A stretch of 64,000 nucleotides of DNA from Strix aluco (lineage: Eukaryota; Chordata; Aves; Strigiformes; Strigidae). Each line of letters opens with the position of its first letter. Positions within the stretch are counted from its first letter, which is position 1. The position numbers and the translations under genes were made by a program. Under the pieces are notes generated by a model. That model saw only the letters and a program-made list of their open reading frames with translations. It ran no database searches and was not told the origin of the DNA. Shown here piece by piece: positions 24,632 through 36,712 of this stretch. Location of the stretch: positions 17,840,920 through 17,904,919 of the forward strand of contig NC_133938.1 of the NCBI RefSeq assembly GCF_031877795.1. The letters run 5' to 3'.

Positions 24632-27600
24632 GGTATTCCAAGCTTTCTGGCTGTGTCCTATTCTTCCTCCCATGGACAGTATCATCTAATTACAGATCCT
24701 TGCCTTTTGTTGTTTTAGACTTTCTCCTCCCTCAGCTACACCTGTGGAAAGTTAATCACAAAATAAAATGAAGAAGCACAGAATTACTAATCTGGTCCTA
24801 CATATATCTCCACCACTACAAAAACAGTTTCCCATGATGAACCAGAGGAGCCTACTGCCATTATAGAAGTGGAACCAGCACTTCCTTTTCCTTGAATATT
24901 TCCTCTGAAGTAAAAACAAAATAGGAAGGAAAGAACTGAAGAAATTGGGCTCTGTTCTTCTAAAGGGGAAAATATTTTTAAAGTCTGTATAAAACTTCCA
25001 CTAAGAGAATCTAAGAATGTGTTCCCATTGGGCCTGCACAGAAATTTCAGTGCAATTATCAATACTTTCCAATTAATTTCTGCTATCCTTTCTCCCATAA
25101 AAGCAATGGTGCACACCTATACTGAAGAACCAAAGCTTTCTTTAGATGAGCAATTCTTCAAGATCCTGTACTTATAGATACCAGCTGTTTCTCTAGCACA
25201 GAATCAGCTGTGTTAGTATCATCTTATTCAGCAAGGAAGTCTTAGAAATGTCTCTGCCTGAAGATAGGGAGCAATGATAATTTCATCTGACCAGAAGTGG
25301 TCCTGAACATCACCTGAGAGTTCAGGTGGTTTAAGAAGCAGTTCTCTGTCCTCACACTATACTGACTGTACCAGTCTTATATGGGATTTTGTTGGATCCA
25401 TACTGAAGAAGACAGAAACTTGGGACCTCAGGCTTTAGATTAGGAATACTGACATCCTTTCCTCCTGCTGACACAGCTAAAATAAAACACAAGTGATATC
25501 AATACTTCTAGTATCAGGCATTTTAAATGCAACTAAAATTTCCTGTAAAAAGGAAGTCAGTTCTTTCACCCTGATTTACTGCACTGACAAAGGAACCCCT
25601 CCTGATTTACATTACAGTATGTGAATGAAAAATTGGTATCATACATGTCAAAATGTTACCTGATACATTTTTTTAGAATCAGAGATTACACCACAAATAT
25701 TTTTAATGAAATCTAAAAACAGATGAGTGAATTTAAGCCTCTAATTCATTAAGAGGTAAACTTCAAGGCTGAAGGACATATGTCACTTCTGGGGGAATTC
25801 CAAAGGAATCTAAATTTTTCACCAGAATTTTAGCATCATAGGAAAATGTGACAGTAGTAATAATACATGATATTATATACTGCTAGACAAGTTGGACAAA
25901 TTACATCTGCTACTGAATAGATGTGGAAAGAGTCTGTATTAGAAAACTTCCTGCTGGGTCACAAACATACATCCGTAATGGTTTGTTTTCAGCACAAGAG
26001 AAATTGCCATTGTCATATTCCAAACTGAGTGTAAATTGTTTTATTATAAACTCCCTGTTGGTCCCTGTTTAACTGAGAAATCGTTCAATCTAAATTTATC
26101 TTCCTTCTGCATGGCATTGCCGTGTGTTGGTATCACCAAATTGTGCCTCAGTAACAAAAACACTATTCTGTTAAAAGACAGACTGCACTCTTGATCTTAA
26201 GCAACCTTGCCACAAATTAACTCTTGGTTTGCCCCCACTTACTTTGATGTGTAATCCAAGGCTCTCAATCTTGTGAATCCAAGGCTTCATTTTTACTGAT
26301 TCACAAGACAATCTCTACAAACTTCCACCATGCCTCACAATTAGAAATTTATATTTTACATAGTCTAGATTAGCAATGATAGATACACGTATTCCTGCCA
26401 TCCTCCATTCAAATCACTTTTTAATTTGATTTCCAAGTAAGCTGACCTGTTTAAATAATGCCACTGAAATATACACAAAACAAATATGTAGCATTTGTGG
26501 TTGTCCTTTGCATTTTTTACTCTTTCATCACACTTTTAGCATCTGATGGAAACAGGGTAAGTGACAAAGACTCAGAGAGAACCATGAAGCAATGACTCAG
26601 CCATCATAGAGGCTCTGTTTAGCATGAGAAGGTCTTATTGTTGTCTCCAAGAGCTCCACCAAGGAAGGCTTTGTTGAGGATGTAATTTTTCACTCTTAGT
26701 GCCATGAAATGTCAACCTGAAGCAAATCAAATCCACCACACTTAGTGTCACAAACATCTCTATTATATCAACAAGAGCACAGCTGAGGAAAGCAAATAAA
26801 TCTGGGCCCACAATAAATACTTACCTGCTAAAGATTAAAAGTGTTATATTTGCTTTTATTTGTATTGGAAATATAGGTTTGATTTGCATATGTAAACATC
26901 TGCCCACATTCATAAGGGGACAGAGTTGTTCAAAACAAAACAGGAGGTTTTATTTCATTTTCCTTAATTGGTGATTACAAACAAGTAGGGCATCAGACAA
27001 CACTTCCTACTCACTAATTTAACCTCTGGGGAATAGGAATATATTTTGTATCTTGTCACTCTTCACTGGAAACCTGGAGCAATTTGTATATTTTCTTTAA
27101 GAAAGGAGGTTGAAAGGCAGGATGTTACTAGAAAATGAAGTGATCCAATCTTTCCAGCTTCTCCACATTCTCACCGCTCAAAGTGGCAGCCAGCTCAGAC
27201 AGTGTGACTTGCACGGGCAAGCCAAACAAGGTGATAGGTGCTGTCTCAGAAGAAAGCAGGAAGGCAGAATTGCTTCTCTAATTATGCTAATAAAGGGCAT
27301 CCTTAAAGCATATAATTCATTCCTCTTTTATATGGTTTTCCAGAAGAGGATAACTAAGGAAGAGCTTAGCAGAAGGGTGACTCCTTCTGTTACTTTTTTT
27401 TTTTTAAAGAATCCATGATTTACTGGGTGGAAAAAACCACAGTCCTTCCAAATCTCTTTTTATAGTGGGATTTTTCCAGTTCCTCTTCTGCACCAGGATT
27501 TTTTTTGCCTAATCTGGAGAAAGTAGAAGCCACAAGTAATGAAAAATTATAGTTTACCTCCAGGTGACTGTGAGGTCTTCTTCCAAATTAAGAAGGGAGT

Positions 27601-29445
27601 TTGCCTATTATTTTTCCATAGTATGCAGAAATTTAGGTGGTTATCTGAAAAGTGGGTGTTACAGCATGGCTTTGACTCAGCTAAAACTGAGTAAGGGTTA
27701 TTTCCTACAAGAGGAAAGAGGACCTGAGTTTGCCACTACACTTCTCTTGCCTGAGCGCTGTTGTTCAGTTCAACAGCATGTGATGAAGAAGCTGTGAGTG
27801 TTCCTGAAGCAGTCTGCCACTCTCCACTGGCAGCCAGTAGGTCCCAGCTAGTCCAGCTGTGGCTAATTTAAGAAGTCACAGGTGCAGCAATAATCTAGCA
27901 GCAGGAACTGAGTCATTGTGGATATTCTTTTGGATATAGAACTGCAGCTACAGGCTGAGATCTGTCTCTGGTATGAACTTCCATCAGATCCTGGAAGATA
28001 GTTAAAGTAAATCTTCAGCAGGGACATCAGAAGTTAGAGAGGGAGAGAAAATTTAGCTGTACTTTAATTTTTGGACATGTGTGGTATAGTGTATTATTCT
28101 GGAGTTCCCCTAGCCTAAAATGAGGTAAAAAATAAGAGTATTTGTAATGAAAAGCAGTGACAAATATTTCTGCTACTGGCATGTCTTTCCTATTGGGAAA
28201 AGCAGTATGTGAAATATTATTAGATAGTTTGCTGTAGCTGCATGATATCTGTTTATTAGAACCCATTGATGTAACTAGGAAGCATAAACATTACATTTGC
28301 CAATAAAACTATTGCTACAGAAAAGCACACATCATCACAGTTATTGTCTTCACAAGGGTATGTTCCAGAGAGACTTACATTGGGCCAATCAATAATTTGT
28401 GGGTTTTCTGTTTAAAAAAATCAGTGTCTCATGATATTCAAGCATAACTTTAATCTTCCTTTGGACAAGCATCTAAAAACAAAAGAAGAAATGATGCATT
28501 CGAATGTAAGAACCTTGCAGAAAAAAAGATTTTCTATTAATCCAAGTCAAGAGCAATAACTACGCACAGAAGAAATGCATCCAAAATGCAGTACGCTTAG
28601 TGGTAGGATCTCACTTATTCCAAAGCTATCAAAATCAGAAATCTCTTAATGAAGTATAACTGAGTAACTCAGATGCAAAAATGAAGAAAGTGTTCACTTT
28701 GTGAGAAAAGCAGCACAGAGACCCCATTAAAGGAGAGATTAGAGCTGGAGGATGCAAGTTAGGAAACCCATACAGATAAAATAGGAACAAAAAAGAACCA
28801 GCCCACATTTGATTTCTGAAAACTTTTGAAAAAGCCCTAGTCGAGAAAAACAAAGGAGAAGAAATCAAAACAAAGCTTGTTTTCTGACATTCCCCTGCCA
28901 ACACCCGAAAAATGCAGATAGAAAAAAGAAAAGCAATATCTGAGGGTGATGTAAGCATGCTAACTGGCAGGCTGCAAAGTGAGTAACTGAAGGGACTTAC
29001 AAGGTGAACAACATTCTGAGTGCCAGGAGAATTTACTTGTATGTTAATCATTCACAAGCTGGGAAAGAATTAAAACGCCTACCCACTTCTCAATTATCAT
29101 AATTTTTGGGTTTATGGTGGTGGGAATATTATTTAAATGGAAAAACATGAAAAAGAGCTTAAAAAATTAATTTTCTGATTTGCAATACATTTCAGTGCAA
29201 TCATTATTCAACTAACATTAAGTCCTAACTAGAAAAAGTCCTTTTATACCTGAATCTCCTGTTCCATTTCAAAATTCAGCTAGTCAATATATTTATTTCT
29301 AACTGTACATTTCAAAAAACATGTTTTGAATGAAAAATATCCTTAACGACAAATTTAATGCCATGTTTTCTAAGGCCTCTTTCCTCCCATCTCCAATCTT
29401 GTTAATTCTAGTTGCTTGTTACTGCGTAGCTGTAGTGCACATTCC

Positions 29446-29470
29446 GGGGTGGGGAGGGGGGGTGAAGGGG
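29446..29470 (+). other. G-quadruplex-forming motif
   Basis: Four runs of at least four guanines are separated by loops of one, one and four bases (T, A, TGAA). This satisfies the usual rule for an intramolecular G-quadruplex with short, stable loops. The surroundings are AT-rich, so this is not part of a CpG island. Confidence 0.85.
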
Positions 29471-29890
29471 TTTGGAAAGGGCATCTAGTTCAAGGTTAAG
29501 CTGAGATAAAGCCATAACTTGCTTTAGACTTATCTATGTCTATCTCAGCTGTGCGATATGACCCTCTCTTCTTGCTGAGCTGCATTATCTGATTTTGATA
29601 CTGTGTATCAGCTGACAGACTTCTTGTTGAGCTTTATTCTTGCCACTGTGGTTTCAAAAGATGGCTGCAATGAAGTATGGACAAATATTTAGCAAACCTA
29701 AGGAAATTTGGAAATAATTTTACTAGACAGTTTTATAGTAAACTATTTGACAACAATTAGTAGTTTTCAAATACAAGAGTCAGCTAAACTTGCTTTTTTG
29801 TAATAAGTGCAATTATTCTCAGTGAAATTAAGGTGTCATTAATTTCCAGTTCATTCTTAACAGTGTCTTGCTATTTTTATGTTATTCCAG

Positions 29891-29980
29891 ACTATTTTAA
29901 ATCGACTGTGCTGTTTGAAGTGCCCTGTGAAACATCTTCAAAAGTAACCAACCGGAGAAACAACAGGAGTGCAAGTTAAG
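29891..29980 (+). other. Candidate 90-bp exon (+ strand)
   Basis: A good 3' splice site (pyrimidine-rich, ending ATTCCAG at 29,890) precedes 90 bases and a donor (TTAAG, then GTAGGA). One frame is open for 28 codons and stops with TAA just before the donor; the others close earlier. A perfect 9-bp hairpin (30,025-30,049) lies 45 bases downstream. It might be a non-coding exon or a chance match. Confidence 0.15.
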
Positions 29981-32824
29981 GTAGGAAAAATCAGCAGCAG
30001 AAGAAGAAGCTTTAGGGCCTTTATTTAAGACAGCCAAACACTGTCTTAAGAGCAGGAGATAGCTAGAAAGTGTGGAGCATGTTTTGAGAAGATTTCAGCT
30101 GAATTCTGGAACTAACAGGTAATGATATTATCCAAGCCACCAAACTTCAAGAGGCTTTCAAAGGTTTCGGCTTTGGCCCGCTTCAGTGCAAAAGCAATTA
30201 TGTTGATTCTAGAATACTTTCGACTTCCTGCATTACAGAAACAGCTAACAGTGCTCTACCACTAAAGACTGATTAGAGCTTCAAGCTTCAGCTGGAATGG
30301 GTCCAGAGATGCTTACATCTGGTTTTATGCTTCAGTGACCACTGAGTCTCAGTAAAGAAAGGTAACAGTTTGGATTTTGATCCTGTTCTACTCTTGTACC
30401 ATAACTGTTGAAAGAAATCCTTGTCTTCTGTCTCCCACCAACCATTCTAAAATGTCATCTCCTAAGCACGTGTTTATTTATGAGAACAGCTTCAAAGGGT
30501 TTAAATTTTGTGTTCAGAACAAAGGACACTGAGTTTACCAGTAGATTCGACTTATGTTGCTTCTGCAGCACCCATACCTGACATGCTTTGTCAGAGCTTC
30601 TGATCTATAAAATGTAAAAGTTATACCAGAGAACAACCATGGGCCCAGAATACCTTAACTGTAAAATATTTGCTTCTGTCTGATTTGCTTTATTCAATTT
30701 CTTTGATTAAGCCTTATTAAAGGATAGTTAGGTCATCATTACAAATGTTATGCAATATGCAAAATCTGTAGGTTTTGTTATTCCACTACCTTTCTGATGG
30801 CAAAAATAAATTTTCCTAAAACAAGACTAAAAATTATAGACTACCCCTGCTCTGTTTTTCATTCAGCATCTAAATATTCAAGGTAATCCAAAGCTTAACT
30901 CCACACACTATGAAAACTACCATTTAAAATTAATTTATGTTTAAAATGACCTATAAAACCTTTCGTCTAAACCTCGGTTGAGATATCAGTTGCTTAAATA
31001 TATTCAACACATTTAGCAGAGTCCTATCACCTCTCCTGTTCTTATTTAATTAAGAATTACTTTTGCCAGCCACAGGAGAATCACAAGAGCTTTCTTTTGA
31101 GTTATTCACAAAGTGGTAAAATAACACATGCAGATACAGCAGCTGACAACATAAGCAGGGTCAGTATTAGGACAAACTGGCCAAAAAGAGCAGCTTTTGG
31201 CATAATTTTAATCAGTCCTTGGGTGCATGAAATGTCATGGAGTTTCATATGAAATGAAATTATCCCTTTCTCTTAGCTTATTTCTGTTCCAACTAATCCT
31301 CTAACTCTTTATTAAACATTATCTTTACCATCTGCTCTGGGTGAATGTTCAACACCTTGCAGAAGAACTCTGGGCTGATTGGTTTTTATGGGCAACATGA
31401 TCTGAGTTTTATGCACATATTTAGGATTATGTCAAGGACAAAGAGGATGAATAATCCATTAACTGTAATAAGCAAGAACCCGTATCAGTGCAGCTAGAAC
31501 ATGTGTTATGTCTCAAAAGCAAAAGATGAATTAGAGATATGTGGATCATAAAATACCCATAACCCAGGACCCTCTCTATACTAGGACATCATTTCCATAC
31601 ATACACACTCCACTAAGCAGCATTTCTGGAAGTGACGTTTCAGTCTTGATGAATCAGACTTTTAGTGCTGAAATGGCATTTCCAACCCTACAACATGCAA
31701 AGAAATAGCTCCGCTGAACTGGACATTGCCTCTAACACGGAACAGATGGCAGCAAAATATCTGCCCCATGCATATGTCTGTCAGCCACATCTATATGGTC
31801 AATAACAGAATGTTACTCTATTTTCATATTTTTTTGTAAGCCTCTAAAATAAATTATCAAGCAACTGCTACCATTTAAAATCACAGTCTAAAAATTTACA
31901 TTTAAAAAAGTAATTGTCAAAGGTTAGTCAAATGTTGCTATCACTTAGATCCAGTTATTGCTTCCAATCTTTGATAACAACAAACATTAAAATAACATTA
32001 TCACTATTAATCATAATATTTAGTGTAATGTGTATCATCCTACCAAGACCTCATTTGCCTCAAAACACATAATTCTAAGAGTTTGGTTCCTTGCTCACAA
32101 CATTTCATGTAATTACTCACCTCTTTCACCTTTACGCATCTGTTGCAATAATTTGTCTTCCTTTGGCTAACCTTTCAGACCAAAGTATTTACCCTCTCTT
32201 CCACTATAAAGGTTTATGATCCCATAATGAACAACAATTATGATGGTATCTGATCACAGTGTGTATATTAATGGCAGAAAATATCTGACAATATGTCTTT
32301 ACTCATCTCCTTGCAAAAGGTTTGCGCCAGGTATCCCTGCAGTATGCTCTAAGATATAATGACAGACTACTCTTCTAAACATTTTCAGCAATTTGCAGAG
32401 AATTATTTGACCCACAGTGAGCAGTATACTTCACTGCTATATCATTCTATACATAAAGGGAAGGATCGAGGTTTTTTACTGATGTAAGGATTCTGTTGAT
32501 TTCAGCAGACCTAGCTTAATTTAAGTCAACAGTGTGGTCTATAGAATTGGTGCCACGGTAAGGACTCTGAGAGAGGTACACTTTACTGACTACTGGATAT
32601 GCTGGTACAGACTATGAGGGTTGTCCACCTGAGAGCTTTGACTAGTAACAGAAGGTTGTATTAAATCCTGGTATTCAAACCTCAGTACTCTACATTCTTA
32701 GGCTGACCAGGGGCCTTGACTTCTTTACCTGCTCCTCTAGTACCCACTATGGGCAAAACAAGTAAGAAGAGAACCACTGAAACTTTCTGCCAGGTACTGT
32801 GCTTCAGACCACTGCCCTCATAGC

Positions 32825-32925
32825 TCATTGGATTAGAGGGAGATCAGATTGGACCCTAGCTCAATTATTTTATGGAAACCTGCTCAAGTTGCATACCCTA
32901 ATCTAAATCTCAAGTGTGCTAGGCA
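32825..32925 (+). mobile_element. Possible MIR-like SINE remnant
   Basis: A tRNA-like opening (TAGCTCATTGGATTAGAG) is followed by the loose MIR order: a GGACCCTAGCTC word, then CTGCTCAAGTTGCATACC, then TCTAAATCTC. It is strongly decayed. A similar relic in the opposite direction may lie at 33,790-33,890. Confidence 0.3.
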
Positions 32926-33220
32926 GGAGATGAAAATCTACACAATAGTTGCATAGCTCAGGTTCTTGGTAAACTTATTTTTCTAAACTTCAAGACTGGT
33001 GACCCGCTTAGAAGTACAACCTGTTAATTAAAAAAGAATAATAGAGCTAAAAGAGCCCAAAACATCATTATATTAAATGGCAAACAATAAGCTAGTATCT
33101 TCCTCTCCAAGTCCTCCAGCTATAGGCAGCATTCAGTGGTAGTAATAGGTAGGCAAGGAAGGATCCAGATACCAGGTGCAACAACGCATATTTCTTTCCT
33201 CTCTCCCTTTTCCTCTGCAG

Positions 33221-33545
33221 GAGTCCTCCACCCAGGAATAAAACAAAAATTAACATTCCTACTTCATCTCAAACACAAGCACAGAAGCCCTGGGGCGTGA
33301 AGAAGGAAGTGAAGGGGAGTGGTATAGAGTCCTTCTACAAGCATTTCTAGCTGAGATCCCAGACTCTAACTGTCATCATATTTTTGCCCCTGTCAGAACC
33401 ACACTTCAGTACTTTGGTTAGTTTAAACTTGCAGTCTCCCATATCAGATTTAAACAGCCAGTGCATTCTTCAGTTAAGTCTATTATAACTTGGAATCCTT
33501 CTGTTTAATGGGAATATGTATGTACCAGTGGAATAAATATAACAT
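33221..33545 (+). other. Candidate terminal exon (+ strand)
   Basis: One of the best 3' splice sites in the window lies at 33,220: a long unbroken pyrimidine tract ending in CTCTGCAG. From there one frame stays open for 42 codons, entered after one base, and ends with TAG near 33,350. AATAAA occurs at about 33,532 in GGAATAAATAT and is followed by GT-rich sequence (GAGTGTTGTC), as at real polyadenylation sites. No partner exon with compatible phase was identified. It may be a last exon of an RNA gene or of an unrecognised coding gene, or chance. Confidence 0.2.
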
Positions 33546-34116
33546 AATACGGCACATATTCTGAGTGTTGTCTACATTTCTGTAGTTAAGCATGTTTATG
33601 TCACAGAATTTCTCATGTAAATAATTGGTTGCTTAATACACACATAGAGTTCTTCATAGACTAACTAGTCTTTGTGAATCCCCCAATTCAGCACACAAAC
33701 ACTATTACTAAACGAAAATCTTCTGAATAAAGGTATACATAATATTCAGAGTAAATCCCATTTATGATAGGATACTTCTAGAGAGAGAAAAATGGGTTCC
33801 AAACACTGAAGTCTGGTCAGGGGTCTAGGCCACTCACCAGAAGGCCACTCCTATCAGCTCTCATCCTAACCACTCAACTTCAAAGACTCTTTGAAAGTAC
33901 AACATGGAGTTACTTTTTTCCTGCTGTTACTTCCATTAAACCTATTCATATGAAAGAAATTAAAGTTACTTTTCAGGTATGCCTGTTGAAGAGTGCCAAT
34001 TTTCAACCCAACGGGAATTTTAAAACAGAAGATAAACTTAGTATTTATTCTTATGTAGAAAGTGTCTCTCCCTTCCCCAAATCTTGTTTACATACATACA
34101 TACATGCAGGATTTAC

Positions 34117-34169
34117 CTGAGGTAGAAGGACAGTGGGAGAGGTAGAAGAACCATCTCCAAAATAAAAAC
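34117..34169 (-). other. Candidate coding exon, 53 bp (minus strand)
   Basis: On the minus strand a strong acceptor (pyrimidine-rich, ending TACTTTCAAG) and a good donor (CTCAG, then GTAAAT) bound 53 bases. One frame is open throughout, entering in phase 1 and leaving in phase 0. The entry phase matches the exit phase of 36,262-36,338, the next candidate upstream on this strand. The encoded stretch is short (Gly, aromatic and Ser rich) and matches nothing I know. Confidence 0.2.
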
Positions 34170-34994
34170 CTTGAAAGTATAAAAAGAGGAAAGCAAGAGA
34201 GTTATGTAAAGTGTTAAAGGGAAATAAAGATTTTATACATACCTTAACTGTTAGCATGAGTAATACACAAAATGGATTTGGTTTAGGTTATCAGCTTTTA
34301 TCCAGATTATCCAGACAATCAGCATCTGGTTTAAGTCCCCTATGTAACCATCTGTAGTAATGTCACATGAAGGATTAGCCTTATCTGACATTTGTAATGA
34401 ATATATGGATAGAAGGAGAGGAAGGAGTGTGAAATGGAGTGCACTTGTTAAAACTTAAAATCAGGTGAAACCACATCTATTTGCTGATTCTGATAAAAAC
34501 TGTGGGGTTTTTTAACTTTTCAAGCATTAGTGTATGTATTAAAAAAGCAACATATCCTCACTGTTTTTTTAAAGAAAAGCAGGCAAATTGAAAAAAAATA
34601 ATATATTTTTATGTTTGACCTTTTAAACATAACTAGAACATTAAATAAAAATAAAGTCTAATTCTTCATGTTCAGTTATGACAGATGGGTGTGATCACAA
34701 AAACATCAAAGGCAGGCTTACCCTAATCCTGTATAGTGGTAAGTGCCTCCTGAAAGGTCCTGAGTGCCTTCTAATCCTACTGAGGATAGGCTGCAAGTGC
34801 ATCAAGAGGTAATGGGAGTAAGTAACAACGGTAATAGTGGGCTTTCCTATCCATAGGAGGAACAATACATATCAAAAAGATCTGATGTTAGGAAATAACC
34901 AGATTTATCTAAACATAGAGATCAGAAAGTGAGAAGATGTGTGTTTATTTTCCACTCTTCATAAGCTATATATTGTATGTATAGTATGGCCTTA

Positions 34995-35135
34995 GGCACA
35001 GAGCATGTGGCTCTAATTCAGAAAATCTGGCTTCTCTTCCAGGCTCTGTTAGCTGCACAATATTGCACAGTGCCCCAGGCCAGTATCTTGGCATCAGTGT
35101 CTTCTTTCCACAAATGAGAATAAAGAGATCCTATG
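34995..35135 (+). mobile_element. MIR-like ancient SINE
   Basis: The order of words follows the MIR core: AAATCTGGCTTCTCTTCC, AGGCTCTGTTAGCTG, then CCAGGCCAGTATCTTGGCATCAG, then TCTTTCCACAAATGAGAATAA (landmarks only). The tRNA-derived head is missing or unreadable. The copy is old and mutated. MIR-type SINEs predate the split of mammals and reptiles, so a bird or reptile copy is reasonable. Confidence 0.45.
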
Positions 35136-35162
35136 AATAAAATGAGAATAAAGGATCCTATA
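35112..35162 (+). repeat. 28-bp tandem duplication
   Basis: AAATGAGAATAAAG and the following GATCCTAT occur twice with a 28-base period (starting at 35,112 and 35,140). The second copy has lost two bases. It sits at the tail of the MIR-like element, so it is a small local duplication after insertion. Confidence 0.8.
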
Positions 35163-36261
35163 AACTTGAGGCAGGTAGCACTACCTTTGGAAGAACAACT
35201 GAGTTGGAATGACCGTCGATCAGGTCAAGTCCACCAAGAAAAATCTTTTCATCCTAAAATGGCCAGGTGAAAGGTCTAAATGAAGACTGGGCTGAGCGTT
35301 TTGAGGCTAGGTGATATGAGAACATAGTAAATAGTACTGCAGTGGAGTGTGGCAGCTAAACAAACAAGGTATATTGTGACAATGCCAACCACTCCTGCCC
35401 AGTTTAAAACAAGCCTGCTAAGTCAGGCAGCACAAGTACCTTACACAAAGTGACAGATGATATCTAGGGTAGCTTAAGAACTAAGCCTCAGCCAGTTTTA
35501 TCTCATCTCAGTGAAAATCTAGGATGACTCCTATTGGTCATGTAAGACATGAATATCTCATTTCCTTTGGTGAAATGGCCACAATTAATAGCTGATATTA
35601 AAAAAATGCTTCTTTATATGTGTATTATTAGATGTCACATGTCCATGAGGTAGCTCAACGCTTTTTTTTTTTCAGATATCCAGATACTGCTGTTACCAGA
35701 TAGAATGTCACTAATGACTACATTTTATAAATTTGTGTGAGACATTTTTATAGCACATGCTGTATTGGCACCATTGCCCAGTACTGCATGCAATTACTTT
35801 GTTGTTGCTGTTGTTGCTGAGGGCCAAGCTCTAACAAATTAAATTTAGAGAAGGGAAATAGGCTTATATGCAAATGGAATTAAATGCTGACACAAGGATA
35901 AAACAGCACTGGATTTAGACAGGGCTCTCCCCCCGACTTTCTAACCAATCATTAGATTTAAATTGAGCAGACAGATTCATCTTTGATTTAACTCCACTAT
36001 AATCAATGGAACTGCAGCAGGGATGAACCTGGAGCAATATGTTTTTGACAGTTTTTATGCAATGGCTATCCAGAATGAAGTAGATGAAACAGATTTTGCT
36101 TATAATTTATGAAATTATTTCCCCATCCCCAAATCCCTACATCAAGGAAATTAGTTAGTGCATAAAAATGGATAAAGTAGGCAGCTGCATGCCAAATACC
36201 AACTGCTGACCACAGGCTCTGTACCCATAAACCAAAAGCCAAAATATTTATCTTGACTTAC
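35136..36261. other. Non-coding stretch
   Basis: AT-rich DNA holding a GTT/GCT trinucleotide patch at about 35,802-35,820 and an ancient palindromic repeat at 35,974-36,035. No gene was seen. Confidence 0.55.
35974..36035. mobile_element. Ancient palindromic amniote repeat fragment
   Basis: The segment is roughly palindromic: CAGATTCATC and TTTAACTCCACT on the left mirror TCAATGGAACT and CAGGGATGAACCTGG on the right. I know this mirrored pattern from an old repeat common in reptile DNA. It is probably a hairpin-ended non-autonomous element. This copy is decayed. Confidence 0.4.
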
Positions 36262-36338
36262 CTGTGATCCAGAAAGAACTCCCTAATGGTGTAAGTAGAG
36301 CTGGATAATTGCATGGCTTCTTCTCTATATCACTTGCA
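36262..36338 (-). other. Candidate coding exon, 77 bp (minus strand)
   Basis: The donor is perfect on the minus strand (CACAG, then GTAAGTC) and the acceptor is fair (GTTTTTATACAG). One frame is open for 25 codons, entering in phase 2 and leaving in phase 1. The entry phase agrees with the exit phase of 40,315-40,466 and the exit phase with the entry of 34,117-34,169. The product has one Cys and no domain I recognise. An open frame of this length is common by chance, so the evidence is mainly the splice sites and the phase agreement. Confidence 0.25.
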
Positions 36339-36572
36339 CTGTATAAAAACAATGAAGTACCTTTAGTGTTTCTATAATATTTGAATCACAATAATTGCTG
36401 AATTTAGAAAATTATGTTCTTTGGTGATCTATAGAAGACCTAAGAAGAATAATGACTGTTGGTCTGATCACTGAATTAGATGAGATCCATATTTCAGTAA
36501 ACTTTTAGAACCCCTGTTTGCATTTTGTGCCTTTATTACATGACTGCTCCTATACATGGGTTCCTTTCTTAC

Positions 36573-36712
36573 CTGTCTCCACTGGCACTTCTTGTGGAAA
36601 GAATAAATTGTTTATCAAAATACTTTGTAAGTTAATGTAGGACCAAAGGACTCTGGCAACATGCACTGTATATGGAACTAATGAGGAACCAGGGATCATT
36701 GCTTGTACCAAT
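36573..36712 (-). other. Alternative candidate exon, 140 bp (minus strand)
   Basis: A near-perfect minus-strand donor (AGACAG, then GTAAGAA) ends an open frame of about 46 codons. The acceptor at 36,713-36,714 (GGTCTGTCAG) has a weak pyrimidine tract. The unit leaves in phase 1, which does not fit the entry phase of 36,262-36,338 but would fit 34,117-34,169, so it could be an alternative to the former. Low confidence. Confidence 0.15.

Larger units (their letters stand above)
19693..29445. other. Non-coding stretch
   Basis: AT-rich DNA with perfect short hairpins at 20,244-20,268 and 24,606-24,631 and an ancient repeat at 22,641-22,815. Several isolated minus-strand donor motifs occur (for example AGAAG then GTAAGT near 20,655, and GCAG then GTAAGT near 26,822) without a convincing acceptor. 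Open frames at 24,787-25,116, 27,110-27,418 and 28,635-29,051 have no domain and no splice context and are taken as chance. Confidence 0.55.
29981..34116. other. Non-coding stretch with exon-like and SINE-like pieces
   Basis: AT-rich DNA. It holds a 9-bp-stem hairpin at 30,025-30,049, possible tRNA-derived SINE remnants at 32,825-32,925 and 33,790-33,890, and a candidate terminal exon from 33,221. No known gene was found. Confidence 0.5.

Noticed and set aside
24787-25116. 109-codon minus-strand open frame
   Set aside because: No recognisable domain, no splice sites at its ends, and length within chance expectation for the window.
28635-29051. 138-codon minus-strand open frame
   Set aside because: Hydrophobic, Ser/Phe/Leu-rich product with no domain and no splice context. 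A frame of this length is borderline but possible by chance among thousands of frames.
32825-32870. tRNA gene suggested by TAGCTCATTGGATTAGAG
   Set aside because: Only the A-box-like part is present. No B box at the right spacing and no cloverleaf, so an old SINE is more likely.
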